Assembly (NCBI RefSeq): GCF_002367995.1
Contig: NZ_AP018212.1
Span: 1-57,802 of the forward strand
DNA length: 57,802 nucleotides
Origin: Calothrix brevissima NIES-22
GTDB lineage: Bacteria; Cyanobacteriota; Cyanobacteriia; Cyanobacteriales; Nostocaceae
Reading direction: 5' to 3'
Below the pieces are notes generated by a model. That model was not told the DNA's origin and searched no databases. It saw only the letters and a program-made list of their open reading frames with translations. The stretch's first letter is position 1. Every line of letters begins with the position of its first letter. Made by a program: the position numbers and the translations under genes. Shown here one piece after another: positions 34,302 to 43,610 of this stretch.

Positions 34302-36011
34302 TCAAGCTTCAAAATCTTCACCAAAAATCTGCTCATCCAGTTCTTGAGTTTGCTGATACTGGTTTTTGGCTTTCAACAAATTATCTGCCAATTGGTCAAA
34401 GGCTGTATCTAATTCGGGTTTGACCTGATGTTTAAGCCAGATATCCATGACAATTTCACTAAAGTCAAATTCATCATCCACATTCCCCAAAATTGTTTCA
34501 ATCTCTCCAACAACCAGTTCAAACATATTAATTTTGTCGTGTAATATCCGCAGAATATATTCTTCGATACTGCCCTTGAGACAAAAGTTAAAAATAAACA
34601 CATCTTGGGTTTGTCCGATGCGGTGAATACGACCAATGCGCTGTTCTATCTTCATTGGGTTCCAAGGCAGGTCATAATTAACAATCGCATTGGCAAACTG
34701 AATGTTACGTCCTTCGCCACCTGTTTCGGATGCCAGCAGTACAGAAACATTGTCCCGAAAAGCGGCGATCGCCTCATCTTTCTGTTTAAGGGACATCCCA
34801 CCCTGAAATTCCGCAAAGGGGATATTTGCGGCTTCCAGAGTTTTAGCCAAATAAGTGCTAGTTGCTTTATGGGTTGTGAAAACCAAGGTTTTCTGGCGAG
34901 ATTTTGACAGCATCTCTACCAAGGCTTTTGCTTTCTCGACCTGCTTTACTTGGGCAGCTCGTCTTGCTAAAGACTTGAGTTCTTCATCGGGTAAGCGAAG
35001 AGTCAGTTGCTTGAGGGAGTCAGCCAAAGCACCGGGAGATGAACCAGCACGCATCAGCAAATTGGTACGGGAGAGTCTATCTAGCGAGTACTCTTCTTTC
35101 CGCAAATACTCACTCAAGTCCTGGTAAAGTTTATCCTCACCTGCGGCTGGGGTAACGGTAATCGTGGTGGCGAAGCGTTTGGGCAGCTTGACATCTACTA
35201 AGGCGCGGGTATTTCGTACCATGACTTCCCGCATCAGAGAGCGTAACTTTTCTGGATTTTTAGGGACTCGTCCATTTCTGGAATCGACATATTCTTTTTT
35301 AAAAGCAGCTTCTGTTTGTAGTAGTCCCGGTTTGAGGAGAGTTAGCAGATTAAACAATTCCACAAGGGAGTTCTGCACTGGCGTAGCAGTGAGCATGAGG
35401 ATAAACCGCTTATTCAGGGCATTGACCAGTTTCCAGTTGAGGGTAGTGCGATTTTTCAGGTGGTGGGCTTCATCAACAACAACCAAGTCCCAAGTGCGAC
35501 TGGTGACGTGGGGATAATGTTTAGCAGACTTAGCCGTGTTTAATGAAGCGATAATTCGCGGATTATCTGCCCAAAAAGATTCTATGGGTTGTTGGGGGTC
35601 ACGGTTATCTGTGGTGATAGTAGCAATATTAAATTTGTCACTTAACTCTGATTGCCACTGGGAAACTAGGGATGCGGGAGTTAACACTAGGAGAGACTGT
35701 ACCATACCCCTAGCCAAGTATTCGGCTATGATTAATCCAGCTTCAATGGTTTTGCCCAATCCTACTTCATCCGCTAGTAATGCCCGTCCCCCCAGTTGTC
35801 TGAGGACTTTTCGGGCTGTTTCAATCTGATACCAGTATTTATCAATAGCAGTGAGGGTGGGCAGGCAAATTAGCTGATCGTAATCTGCCATTACCGAGAG
35901 GTTAAACAGGTCAAGACGCGCCTCGTAAAAGTTGATTGGGTCATATTTACCGACTTGAAGGGCTTCTAAGGCAGTTGAAGAATTAAATTTGAATGTATAG
36001 TTTTTCTCCAT
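34302..36011 (-). CDS. SNF2/RapA-like helicase
   Basis: 569 aa, a compact SNF2 ATPase. Motifs in order: GGRALLADEVGLGKTIEAGLI (Walker A, ~75), LTPASLVSQW (Ia), LVVVDEAHHLKN (II, ~180), MLTATPVQNSL (III), VFTTHKATSTYLAK (IV), LLASETGGEGRNIQFANAIVN (V) and EQRIGRIHRIGQTQDV (VI, ~455). It should translocate on DNA or remove proteins from it. Stand-alone SNF2 helicases with an unknown partner occur in defence islands, and this pair lies among other conflict genes; the antiviral role is inference. Confidence 0.85.
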   Translation of the reverse strand: MEKNYTFKFNSSTALEALQVGKYDPINFYEARLDLFNLSVMADYDQLICLPTLTAIDKYWYQIETARKVLRQLGGRALLADEVGLGKTIEAGLIIAEYLARGMVQSLLVLTPASLVSQWQSELSDKFNIATITTDNRDPQQPIESFWADNPRIIASLNTAKSAKHYPHVTSRTWDLVVVDEAHHLKNRTTLNWKLVNALNKRFILMLTATPVQNSLVELFNLLTLLKPGLLQTEAAFKKEYVDSRNGRVPKNPEKLRSLMREVMVRNTRALVDVKLPKRFATTITVTPAAGEDKLYQDLSEYLRKEEYSLDRLSRTNLLMRAGSSPGALADSLKQLTLRLPDEELKSLARRAAQVKQVEKAKALVEMLSKSRQKTLVFTTHKATSTYLAKTLEAANIPFAEFQGGMSLKQKDEAIAAFRDNVSVLLASETGGEGRNIQFANAIVNYDLPWNPMKIEQRIGRIHRIGQTQDVFIFNFCLKGSIEEYILRILHDKINMFELVVGEIETILGNVDDEFDFSEIVMDIWLKHQVKPELDTAFDQLADNLLKAKNQYQQTQELDEQIFGEDFEA

Positions 36012-36187
36012 AATGCGCCCTTACTAGATACTTTTGACCACTTCCAGCACATATAAAAGATACCATTATTATCCAGGGGTGCTAAAAGGCACTCACCTTT
36101 AAACTTCAGAGAGAGTGGAAGCTGCATACCTTTAGGGCGCTTGTTTGTTACTCAAAAAAGTTTAAGTATCGCTACTAGTTCACACAT

Positions 36188-36916
36188 TTATTTATCGACA
36201 ATTTCGCTAGTTATTGTTTGCAAAATATCGTTGACATCTTGTGAAGTCTTAGAACTAATTCCGATGGACTCTAGATTTTCAATAGCTGTCTGATATTCTT
36301 CTGGAGATTGGTACTGTTCCTCAAAATAATGTTCATCTTTATACCCATAACTAATAAGATTTGAGCCTATTTTCTTAAAAAATTGCTCAGATGGTATCAA
36401 GAGTTTTCTACTCTGAAAAGAGCCTTCAAGATAACCATAAAAGTAGCTGATAAAATAGTTTATTTCTTGACGAGAAAATTCCAGTTCAAAAGGTTCACGC
36501 AGTATTTGATGATCGTAACCTTCCACATCACTCTCTAAAACTCTGTAGAAGCTGAAGTAGAGCGTACCGCGATTATCATAGATATCTACCAAATAGAAAA
36601 ATTTCCCTTGGACTTTTTCTAAAATCATTAATACGGGAAAAGAAAAAGAACCTTTCCAATCATCAATCCAATCACTGCTTTCGCCAAACAAGTCTGTTAA
36701 AGTCACGAAAATTTCAGCTAAATTGAGTTTATTTTTATTCTCACGTTCGGAAAGATAAAAGTGCATATAAAACATATGATCATCTCTAATAGGAAGGCTC
36801 TTTTGCCTGAGCTTCCTAAATTCAGCATCATCTAAACGCCAAAGTTCGTATTTAATATCTTTCCGTTTGAGTTCAACTTTCTTACGCTCTTTAATTTGCT
36901 TAACTACTTGTCTCAT
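36188..36916 (-). CDS. Unknown protein (242 aa)
   Basis: AT-rich gene, 176 bp upstream of the SNF2 gene on the same strand. The N-terminus is very basic (RQVVKQIKERKKVELKRKDIKYE). The body alternates aromatic strands and acidic helices (FPVLMILEKVQGKFFYLVDIY, INYFISYFYGYLEGSFQS). No transmembrane helix and no recognised domain. It could belong to the SNF2 operon, but the gap leaves room for a separate promoter. Confidence 0.5.
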   Translation of the reverse strand: MRQVVKQIKERKKVELKRKDIKYELWRLDDAEFRKLRQKSLPIRDDHMFYMHFYLSERENKNKLNLAEIFVTLTDLFGESSDWIDDWKGSFSFPVLMILEKVQGKFFYLVDIYDNRGTLYFSFYRVLESDVEGYDHQILREPFELEFSRQEINYFISYFYGYLEGSFQSRKLLIPSEQFFKKIGSNLISYGYKDEHYFEEQYQSPEEYQTAIENLESIGISSKTSQDVNDILQTITSEIVDK

Positions 36917-37495
36917 ATGTTTGAATTGAATTCATCAAACCGCTTAGTATTAATGTACTATATAAGTAAGTTAGCAAATGGAAAGCTATGAGATACTACA
37001 CTGGTAAAGTTTGCCAGGAGGTCGCTACTGTTGCTGTATGGGTTGATGGCTGGTGATTTCTCAGTATGTGCAAGCTGTTGAACATACCGCAACAGGTCTT
37101 CAAGATGCTGCACGATAAAACATTGTTAATTCAAAGGCATAGGAATAGTTGACTTGACTGACTCGCGCTCGTGTAATTGGTTAAACCAATTTCCTAAGTT
37201 AGGATACTGCAAAACCCAATCTTCAATTAGTAGTTTTTTTTAAGTATATTCTCGCATTTTTGCCGAAATGCTTCATAATTTAGGTGTATCTGAGTATAAA
37301 GTTACGTGATTCCCCGATCCCCTCCGCAAACCTGATAATAAACAAGAGGTATTTGCAGATGGGGAGTTTGGGGATTTTATCAAGCCAATCTTTGACACCC
37401 TCGACCTTTACCACAACCAAGGTGTTGACCCTAGTGCGATCGCAATTTCCTTTAAGCAGTTAGCAGAAAATCACCCTGATGCCGAATTAGAAATT
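36917..37495. other. Intergenic with short gene remnants
   Basis: 579 bp without an intact gene. A minus-strand stretch (about 37239-37128) reads LLIEDWVLQYPNLGNWFNQL and on to IPMPLN before a stop, like the tail of a lost protein. From ~37314 the plus strand is open in the frame of the next gene, reading PDPLRKPDNKQEVFADGEF, then KPIFDTLDLYHNQGVDPSAI and so on. That part is protein-like but has no start codon, and a TGA lies just before it. Confidence 0.45.
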
Positions 37496-38200
37496 GTGGC
37501 AATGGAGAAACGGGGACATGACAAATTTTTACTTCGAGCTAGAACCACATCAAATGCTGATAAATCTCAACTTAGCCAAGAATATTTTGATAATTATAAT
37601 CACATCAAGAAATTGCCGAAAGAAGCTATTGTCGCTCTTTTAATAGAAAAAGATAATTTTATTTTTAAGTTAGAAATCATAGTAGAAAAGGCAGTATTAC
37701 GTCCTACTACCCGAATAGAACAGGTAGATAATATGAATCAGAATCAAGGTGGATTTTCGGTAAGCGGTTCTGTAGACGGTAACATTAACAACCTCCAAGG
37801 CGATAATAACAAAGTAAATCAAGGAGATACAACCATGACTGGCGAACGCAATATCAACACAAGTGGTGGCAACTATAATGAACGTATTCAAGGCGACTAT
37901 GTTCAAGGCAATTACTACGCTACTGGACAACCCCAAAGCCATGCCCTAGCCGCAGCAGAAATCCAGGCATTGCTAAAACAATTAGAGCAAACTTACCCTA
38001 CTACTACTACATCACAGCAAATGGTAGTAGCCGCAGAGGCTATAAACCGCATTGAAAATAACCCAACTATGAAACAAAAAGTTATCAATGCAGTCAAAGA
38101 AGGTGGTTTGGCAGCATTTGAAAAGGCTATTGACAACCCAGCAGGTGCATTTGTTGTCGGTGCTATCAAAGGCTGGCAGGAAATAGAAGCAAAAGATTAA
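37496..38200 (+). CDS. Small protein with Gly/Asn-rich motif shared with the next STAND NTPase
   Basis: 234 aa from GTG 37496 (ATG 37502 is the alternative). No Shine-Dalgarno is visible, and the same frame is open and protein-like for ~60 codons upstream, so the gene may be 5'-truncated. Residues ~1-70 are a helical effector-associated-like region (FLLRARTTSNADKSQLSQEY). Residues ~86-140 are Gly/Asn/Gln-rich, ending in RNINTSGGNYNERIQGDYV. The C-terminus is helical (AAAEIQALLKQLEQTYPT, KVINAVKEGGLAAFEKA). The same Gly/Asn motif opens the next protein (38282-42637), which suggests the two proteins associate through it. Confidence 0.6.
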   Translation: MAMEKRGHDKFLLRARTTSNADKSQLSQEYFDNYNHIKKLPKEAIVALLIEKDNFIFKLEIIVEKAVLRPTTRIEQVDNMNQNQGGFSVSGSVDGNINNLQGDNNKVNQGDTTMTGERNINTSGGNYNERIQGDYVQGNYYATGQPQSHALAAAEIQALLKQLEQTYPTTTTSQQMVVAAEAINRIENNPTMKQKVINAVKEGGLAAFEKAIDNPAGAFVVGAIKGWQEIEAKD

Positions 38201-38281
38201 GAACACTAAATAGATAACTTATTAATCCGCCATTTGTTTAGCCATAGCCCTATAAATTCAATAATTAGCCAAGTAAAAAAT

Positions 38282-41200
38282 ATGGAAGAGCCAAATCCAC
38301 CTGAAAATCGCAATATTAATACTGGAGGGGGCAATTATATTGAGCGGATTGAAGGCGATTATATTCAAGGTGATGTTGTTCAAAATATTTTTAAATTTGA
38401 ACCAAATGAAGAAGATTTGCTTAATGAAGTTTTTAAACACAATGAAAATATTTTACAAGCAATTCAAACTGAAATACCTTTCGGACATAAACAAATTAAA
38501 ATTAACCGAAGCTCTATAATTGAAGCTATAACAAATGCTACTCAAGAGAAAAAGAATATAATTATTTCGGGCGAAGGAGGTTGTGGTAAGACTGCTATTT
38601 TCAAAGAGTTTTATAATTCTAATTTTAAGAAAATACCAATTTGTGTTTTTAGAGCAACCGAACTTAATGTTAGCCACATTAACGACATATTTCAATTTGA
38701 CCATAGATTCACATTTACGCAATTTATCAATGCTTTTAAAGACGAGGCTATTAAAATCTTTGTAATTGATTCAGCAGAAAAACTTGCCGAGATTGCAAAC
38801 AACGACATTCTTACTACTTTGATACAAACATTAAAAGAAAATTGCTGGAATATCATCTTCACAACCCGCTATGCTTACATTAATGATTTAACATTCCACA
38901 TTAAAGAAAATTATCAATTATCATTTGAAGTTAATGACGTTTCATTAATGAGTGTTGATGAATTAAGATCAATATCAAAAGAATTTAACTTCTCACTACC
39001 TGAAAATAACAAATTCTTAGAAAGACTTAGAAATCTATTTTATCTACGTGAATACATTAAGCAATATTCAAATATTGATAAACAAGGTAATTTTAAGAGT
39101 TTTACTGACTTACTTTGGAAAAAGCGAATACAAAACAACGTTATTCAAAAAGACAACTTACATCTTGAAAGAGAAAAGTGTATTATTAGTATTGCTAAAC
39201 AAAGGTGTGAAACAGGTCGGTTCTATATAAATGCTGATAATTTTCCACAATCAGCACTGTTCCAATTAAAGCAAGATGAAATACTTGGTTACGATGACGC
39301 TCATAGCGGATATTTCATTACTCACGACATTTATGAAGAATGGACTTTGGATAAAATAGTTTCTCGTAGTTTTTCAAACCGTTTAAATACAAAACAATTT
39401 TTTGATGAATTAGGTAATTCGCTACCCATAAGAAGAGCTTTTAGGCTGTGGTTATCTGACCATTTATCTGAAAATAGTACAGAAATAGAAAATTTTATTA
39501 AGGAAGCATTTACAAATAATGAAATTACACAATTTTGGAAAGACGAGATTTTAGTTTCTGTCCTATTATCCGATTATTCGGAAGCATTTTTTAAGTTTTT
39601 CGAGAATGAAGTAGTTGCCAATGATTTTAAAATACTTAAACGAATTTTATTCTTATTAAGAATTGCATGTACTGATATTTCTTCAACTGCGAGCATTGAT
39701 GTTGTTAAACCAAAAGGCAAAGGCTGGGAAGAAGTAATTGCTCTTATCTACAAGCACAAATCTAATTTTTTCGACAACCATTTAAACCTCGCTTTACCTA
39801 TTTTATCAGGCTGGTGCGAATTCACTCAAAAAGGATCAACAACAAGATATTCTGGGTTGTTAGCATTGAGCGTGATACAAAAAACTGAAACAGAAGAGAA
39901 ATTCTACATCCGTGATACAGAGGAAGAAAATATTTTAAAAGTGGTCTTTAATGCAGCCAATGAAATACAAGCTGAATTAAAAGAAATCTTTGATAAAGTT
40001 ATAGTTAATAAATGGACAAACCGCAGAGACCCATACAAAGGACTTTGCTCCAAAATATTAGAAAAGCCATATATTGCAACTGAATTAATAAAAACACTTC
40101 CATTATCCGTTATTCTATTGTGTAACTTGTTTTGGCAAAAACAGCCGAAAAAACCTGATAGATTTGGGTACGATAGAGATACTCTCTACATGGAAAGTCG
40201 ATATGGTTTAACAGAAAAGCATCAATTTGATTATCTCCCAGCAAGCGCCAATCAAACACCAATAAAATGGTTATTACAAATAGCCTTCTATGAAACACTA
40301 AATTTTATCATAGATTTTACAAATAGGGCTGTTGAATCTTATAGTCAGTCTGACTACGGAAAAGATGTTGTTAAAATCACACTACACATAAATAACAAAG
40401 AAGTAACACAGTATTTAAGTGGGGCTATCTGGAGTATGTATCGTGGTACTGGAAGCCCTGTTGTTCCTAACCTGTTACAATCAATACACATGGCATTAGA
40501 AAAAATTCTATTAGAATTTAGTCAAATATTTGAGCCTGAAGTAATTCAAAATATACTTATTATTATTCTTGTTAAATCAAAATCAGCTTCTCTTACTTCG
40601 GTTGTTTGCAGTGTTGTGCTTGCAAATCCTAATAAATTATATAATATAGCTTTAATATTATTTAAAACAATTGAATTATTTCATTTGGATACTATCAGAA
40701 GCAGTATACACGAGTCCGAAGCAAAATTTCTATATTCGATGGGATATGGGATGAATCCAACCAAAGATATTTTATATACAGATGAAAGGCTCAAAACATG
40801 TGAGGAGAAGCATAGAAGTTCAAATTTAGAGTCATCGTTTTTTCATTATCAGTTTTTTGGGGTAAAAGGTTTTACAGAAGAGCAAAATACTGAGTTCATA
40901 GAAAAATTGTATAAAATAATTGACCAACATAAGTCCAACGCCTTAACAAGTAAGGAATTTGGAATATTGTTGGCTAGAATGGATAGAAGAAATTTGATAC
41001 TTAAAGTATCGGAACATGACGACAATAAACTTTTAATAGAATTTAGTCCTAAAGAACTATCAGAAGAACACAGAGAGCAAAGCAAGCAAGCTAATATTAA
41101 ACTTCAAGAAACTTTTAAATATTCATCTCTAAGAATGTGGTCGGACTTCTTGGCTAGAAAGAGAGATGAGAGTAAAACCACTAAGCACGAAGAATATGAT

Positions 41201-42637
41201 AACAATCCTCTTTTAGCTTTAGAAGAAACAAAGCAACTTGTTGAAGAATTGCAATCGGGACAAAATGAAATGGGAATAATGAATTATTCTATTCCTGCAT
41301 ACTCTTGTTCTAAATTAATGATTGAGCATAAAGACAAACTGACAAAGGAGGAAAAAGATTTTTGCAAAGAAAATATTCTTTCAGCTTTGTCAAATCTTCT
41401 TGCTGATGATTACAACTATCAAATAAGTGATGGCGTTGAAGCCTCTGTTCATGCGATTCCAGCATTAATAAACGAATATCCCAAAGAAGTAGAAGATTAT
41501 GTTTCTCTAATGGTTATTGTTCTGTTTGATGAAATGCCTCTTGGTCAATACAAAAGAATATGTGATTATGTTATTGAAGCTGTTCATAGATCAAAACTAT
41601 GGGAACAAAACCCAGAAGTCGCTAAATCAATATTATTTGGCTATATAAAACTCAAACCTATTTACAAAAATATTATTACTGCAAAGAGGAAAGCAACAGG
41701 TTATGGGGAAAGAATTTCTAAAAGTTCCATTTTTGAAGAATTATTAAATATTGATTTCACATTTAAAGACGTACCATTTGAAATAAAGGATATTGATTTA
41801 CTTGATATTCATGATTTAGAAATAATTCACCAATTAATCCCTTCTCATACAAAAGATAAAATTCATTTAGACATTTACGAGAAATCATTACCGTTATTGG
41901 CTTCACAATTGCTAAAAGATAGAAGAAGTTATAAAGATAAAGATGATTCTGGAGATGATTCTGACATATATTCATTACGCTTACGTATTTTCAAAAAGTT
42001 TGCACATTTCATTTTACAAAGAGAAAAAAGCGAAATTGACACGTTTCTTAAACCATTTGTTGATTCTTTTTCTTCCACAGAAGAAACTAAAACTTTTATA
42101 GAAGAATTAGTAAGTGCGGAAGATTACCTGAACAATTATGAACAATTTTGCTATGTTTGGAGTAGTCTGTATCCCAAAATAAAAGAGTTATGCAATAATC
42201 CTCGTGGCTACCATTTAAAAGAAATCATAATAAATTACCTGTTAGCATGGCGTTGGTGGCGTGAAGACATTGAAGAATGGCATAGCTTAAAAAGTGAAAA
42301 TTTATCTCTTTATGACAATGCTGTCAAAGAAATTGGACATATTCCTTCTGTATTATATTCTATTACCAGAGTATTGAATTCAATTGGCATAAATTTTAAG
42401 AATGAAGGTATTGACTGGATTCATACAACTATATCTAACAATAGTGATTTAAACCTTGAGGATTTAGAATCAAACACCTTATACTACTTAGAGAAGTTCT
42501 TGAGAAAATTTATTTTCATTGATAGACAAAAAATTAGGGAAGAGATAAGATTAAAAACTAAAATTATTTCAATTCTTGACTTTATGATTGAACGAGGTTC
42601 TGTACATGGGTATTTGCTAAGAGAAAGTATTTTATGA
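38282..42637 (+). CDS. Giant STAND-type NTPase with N-terminal Gly/Asn motif
   Basis: 1451 aa from ATG 38282; a TTG-start frame 48 bp upstream is less likely. Residues ~9-30 hold RNINTGGGNYIERIEGDYI, near-identical to a motif in the preceding protein. A P-loop NTPase follows: NIIISGEGGCGKTAIFKEF (Walker A, ~92-110) and IKIFVIDSAEKLAE (Walker B-like, ~160). The remaining ~1100 residues are long, helix-rich and unrecognised, as in the sensor arms of STAND/NLR proteins. The gene is clearly more AT-rich than its neighbours, with mostly A/T third positions (AAA, GAA, AAT, ATT), so it was probably acquired from a different genome, perhaps Bacteroidota-like. A defence function is inferred. Confidence 0.7.
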   Translation: MEEPNPPENRNINTGGGNYIERIEGDYIQGDVVQNIFKFEPNEEDLLNEVFKHNENILQAIQTEIPFGHKQIKINRSSIIEAITNATQEKKNIIISGEGGCGKTAIFKEFYNSNFKKIPICVFRATELNVSHINDIFQFDHRFTFTQFINAFKDEAIKIFVIDSAEKLAEIANNDILTTLIQTLKENCWNIIFTTRYAYINDLTFHIKENYQLSFEVNDVSLMSVDELRSISKEFNFSLPENNKFLERLRNLFYLREYIKQYSNIDKQGNFKSFTDLLWKKRIQNNVIQKDNLHLEREKCIISIAKQRCETGRFYINADNFPQSALFQLKQDEILGYDDAHSGYFITHDIYEEWTLDKIVSRSFSNRLNTKQFFDELGNSLPIRRAFRLWLSDHLSENSTEIENFIKEAFTNNEITQFWKDEILVSVLLSDYSEAFFKFFENEVVANDFKILKRILFLLRIACTDISSTASIDVVKPKGKGWEEVIALIYKHKSNFFDNHLNLALPILSGWCEFTQKGSTTRYSGLLALSVIQKTETEEKFYIRDTEEENILKVVFNAANEIQAELKEIFDKVIVNKWTNRRDPYKGLCSKILEKPYIATELIKTLPLSVILLCNLFWQKQPKKPDRFGYDRDTLYMESRYGLTEKHQFDYLPASANQTPIKWLLQIAFYETLNFIIDFTNRAVESYSQSDYGKDVVKITLHINNKEVTQYLSGAIWSMYRGTGSPVVPNLLQSIHMALEKILLEFSQIFEPEVIQNILIIILVKSKSASLTSVVCSVVLANPNKLYNIALILFKTIELFHLDTIRSSIHESEAKFLYSMGYGMNPTKDILYTDERLKTCEEKHRSSNLESSFFHYQFFGVKGFTEEQNTEFIEKLYKIIDQHKSNALTSKEFGILLARMDRRNLILKVSEHDDNKLLIEFSPKELSEEHREQSKQANIKLQETFKYSSLRMWSDFLARKRDESKTTKHEEYDNNPLLALEETKQLVEELQSGQNEMGIMNYSIPAYSCSKLMIEHKDKLTKEEKDFCKENILSALSNLLADDYNYQISDGVEASVHAIPALINEYPKEVEDYVSLMVIVLFDEMPLGQYKRICDYVIEAVHRSKLWEQNPEVAKSILFGYIKLKPIYKNIITAKRKATGYGERISKSSIFEELLNIDFTFKDVPFEIKDIDLLDIHDLEIIHQLIPSHTKDKIHLDIYEKSLPLLASQLLKDRRSYKDKDDSGDDSDIYSLRLRIFKKFAHFILQREKSEIDTFLKPFVDSFSSTEETKTFIEELVSAEDYLNNYEQFCYVWSSLYPKIKELCNNPRGYHLKEIIINYLLAWRWWREDIEEWHSLKSENLSLYDNAVKEIGHIPSVLYSITRVLNSIGINFKNEGIDWIHTTISNNSDLNLEDLESNTLYYLEKFLRKFIFIDRQKIREEIRLKTKIISILDFMIERGSVHGYLLRESIL

Positions 42638-42750
42638 AAGCCGAGAAAAGACTCCCACCCACATTTGGGCAGATTTACACGCTAAGGATTATTACTTAGG
42701 GATTATTTTTGATTTTATTTCGGCTTCGCTTTTTTAATAACTCTGAATCA

Positions 42751-42767
42751 CTGGAGTTTAGACTAAA
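42751..42767. repeat. Solo 17-bp IS end
   Basis: CTGGAGTTTAGACTAAA matches exactly the terminal inverted repeat of the IS at the window end (57787-57802 plus base 1, read inward). Beyond these 17 bp the sequences differ. It abuts the truncated 3' end of another transposase relic, so a related element once inserted or excised here. Confidence 0.65.
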
Positions 42768-42790
42768 AATAAGCGAGCGGAAAATAATAC

Positions 42791-43483
42791 TTAGAAAAGT
42801 ACAGCTTTGCGAATTGATTGTTGTCCATCACTAACAACTCCATCAATTGGTACATCCAGGATATTAGTTACTTCTAATAATAACGCCGCTAAATCTTCAT
42901 TTCTTGATGATAATAAGGTTTTATCAAGTAAGATTTCTCCTGATATACAATCTCGAATTACCCATAATACCTCATGTTCAATTTCTGGCTGCATCCCATC
43001 AATCGCTAATATCACCCGTCCTTGATTAGCCACTATTGCTTTTAACCTTTTATGGTCTTTTAGCCATAAAGAAAGTAACTCGTCATATCTGTCAATTAGG
43101 TGCGTGACCGTTCGTTGACTTATACATATACCTTTTAATTCGAGGTGAGCGTGTATTTGGGGAACGCTTCTATGTTCCTGGTAGCGTAATGCTCCTATAT
43201 AAGCAATCACATCCAAACCAAATTCGTTTTGTGGTAGAGCGAGTGACCCTTCAAGCTCTGGTCGATATGCTTTTTTATACCGCATACATGACTTATTCAG
43301 ACATTGCCGAATTTTTAGCTGTAGTTTTACTACCCCATCTAACGTTCTTATATGTCGAGGATTATTGTATTCATTCCACATTGCTTGACCACACGAAGGG
43401 CATTTTTTTTAAACACAATCTAGTACTTCAAACGATGTTGCCTCTGGTTTTAAACTTTTTCTTACCAAGTTTTTATTTATCAA
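42791..43483 (-). pseudogene. Truncated transposase (zinc-ribbon DDE type)
   Basis: In one frame from TTG 43483 the relic reads LINKNLVRKSLKPEATSFEV, LDCV, a TAA stop in an A-run (43413-43420), then KKCPSCGQAMWNEYNNPRHI. The zinc ribbon (CPSC ... CLNKSC), the helix-rich SVPQIHAHLELKGICISQRT segment, the first DDE Asp (VILAIDGMQ) and the second (GVVSDGQQSIRKAV) remain. The frame stops right after that, so the final Glu region is lost. In-frame stop plus truncation make it non-functional. It marks the right border of the AT-rich STAND gene. Confidence 0.75.
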
Positions 43484-43610
43484 AGTGAAGCGAGAAGCCG
43501 ACAGACAACAATATGACTTGTCACGGGTCTTTGCTCTGTTTACATCTGCCAAAGAACTGTACAACATTTTGCAAATTCTTAAGCGTATTGGTCAGGTAAT
43601 CTGTGATCTC

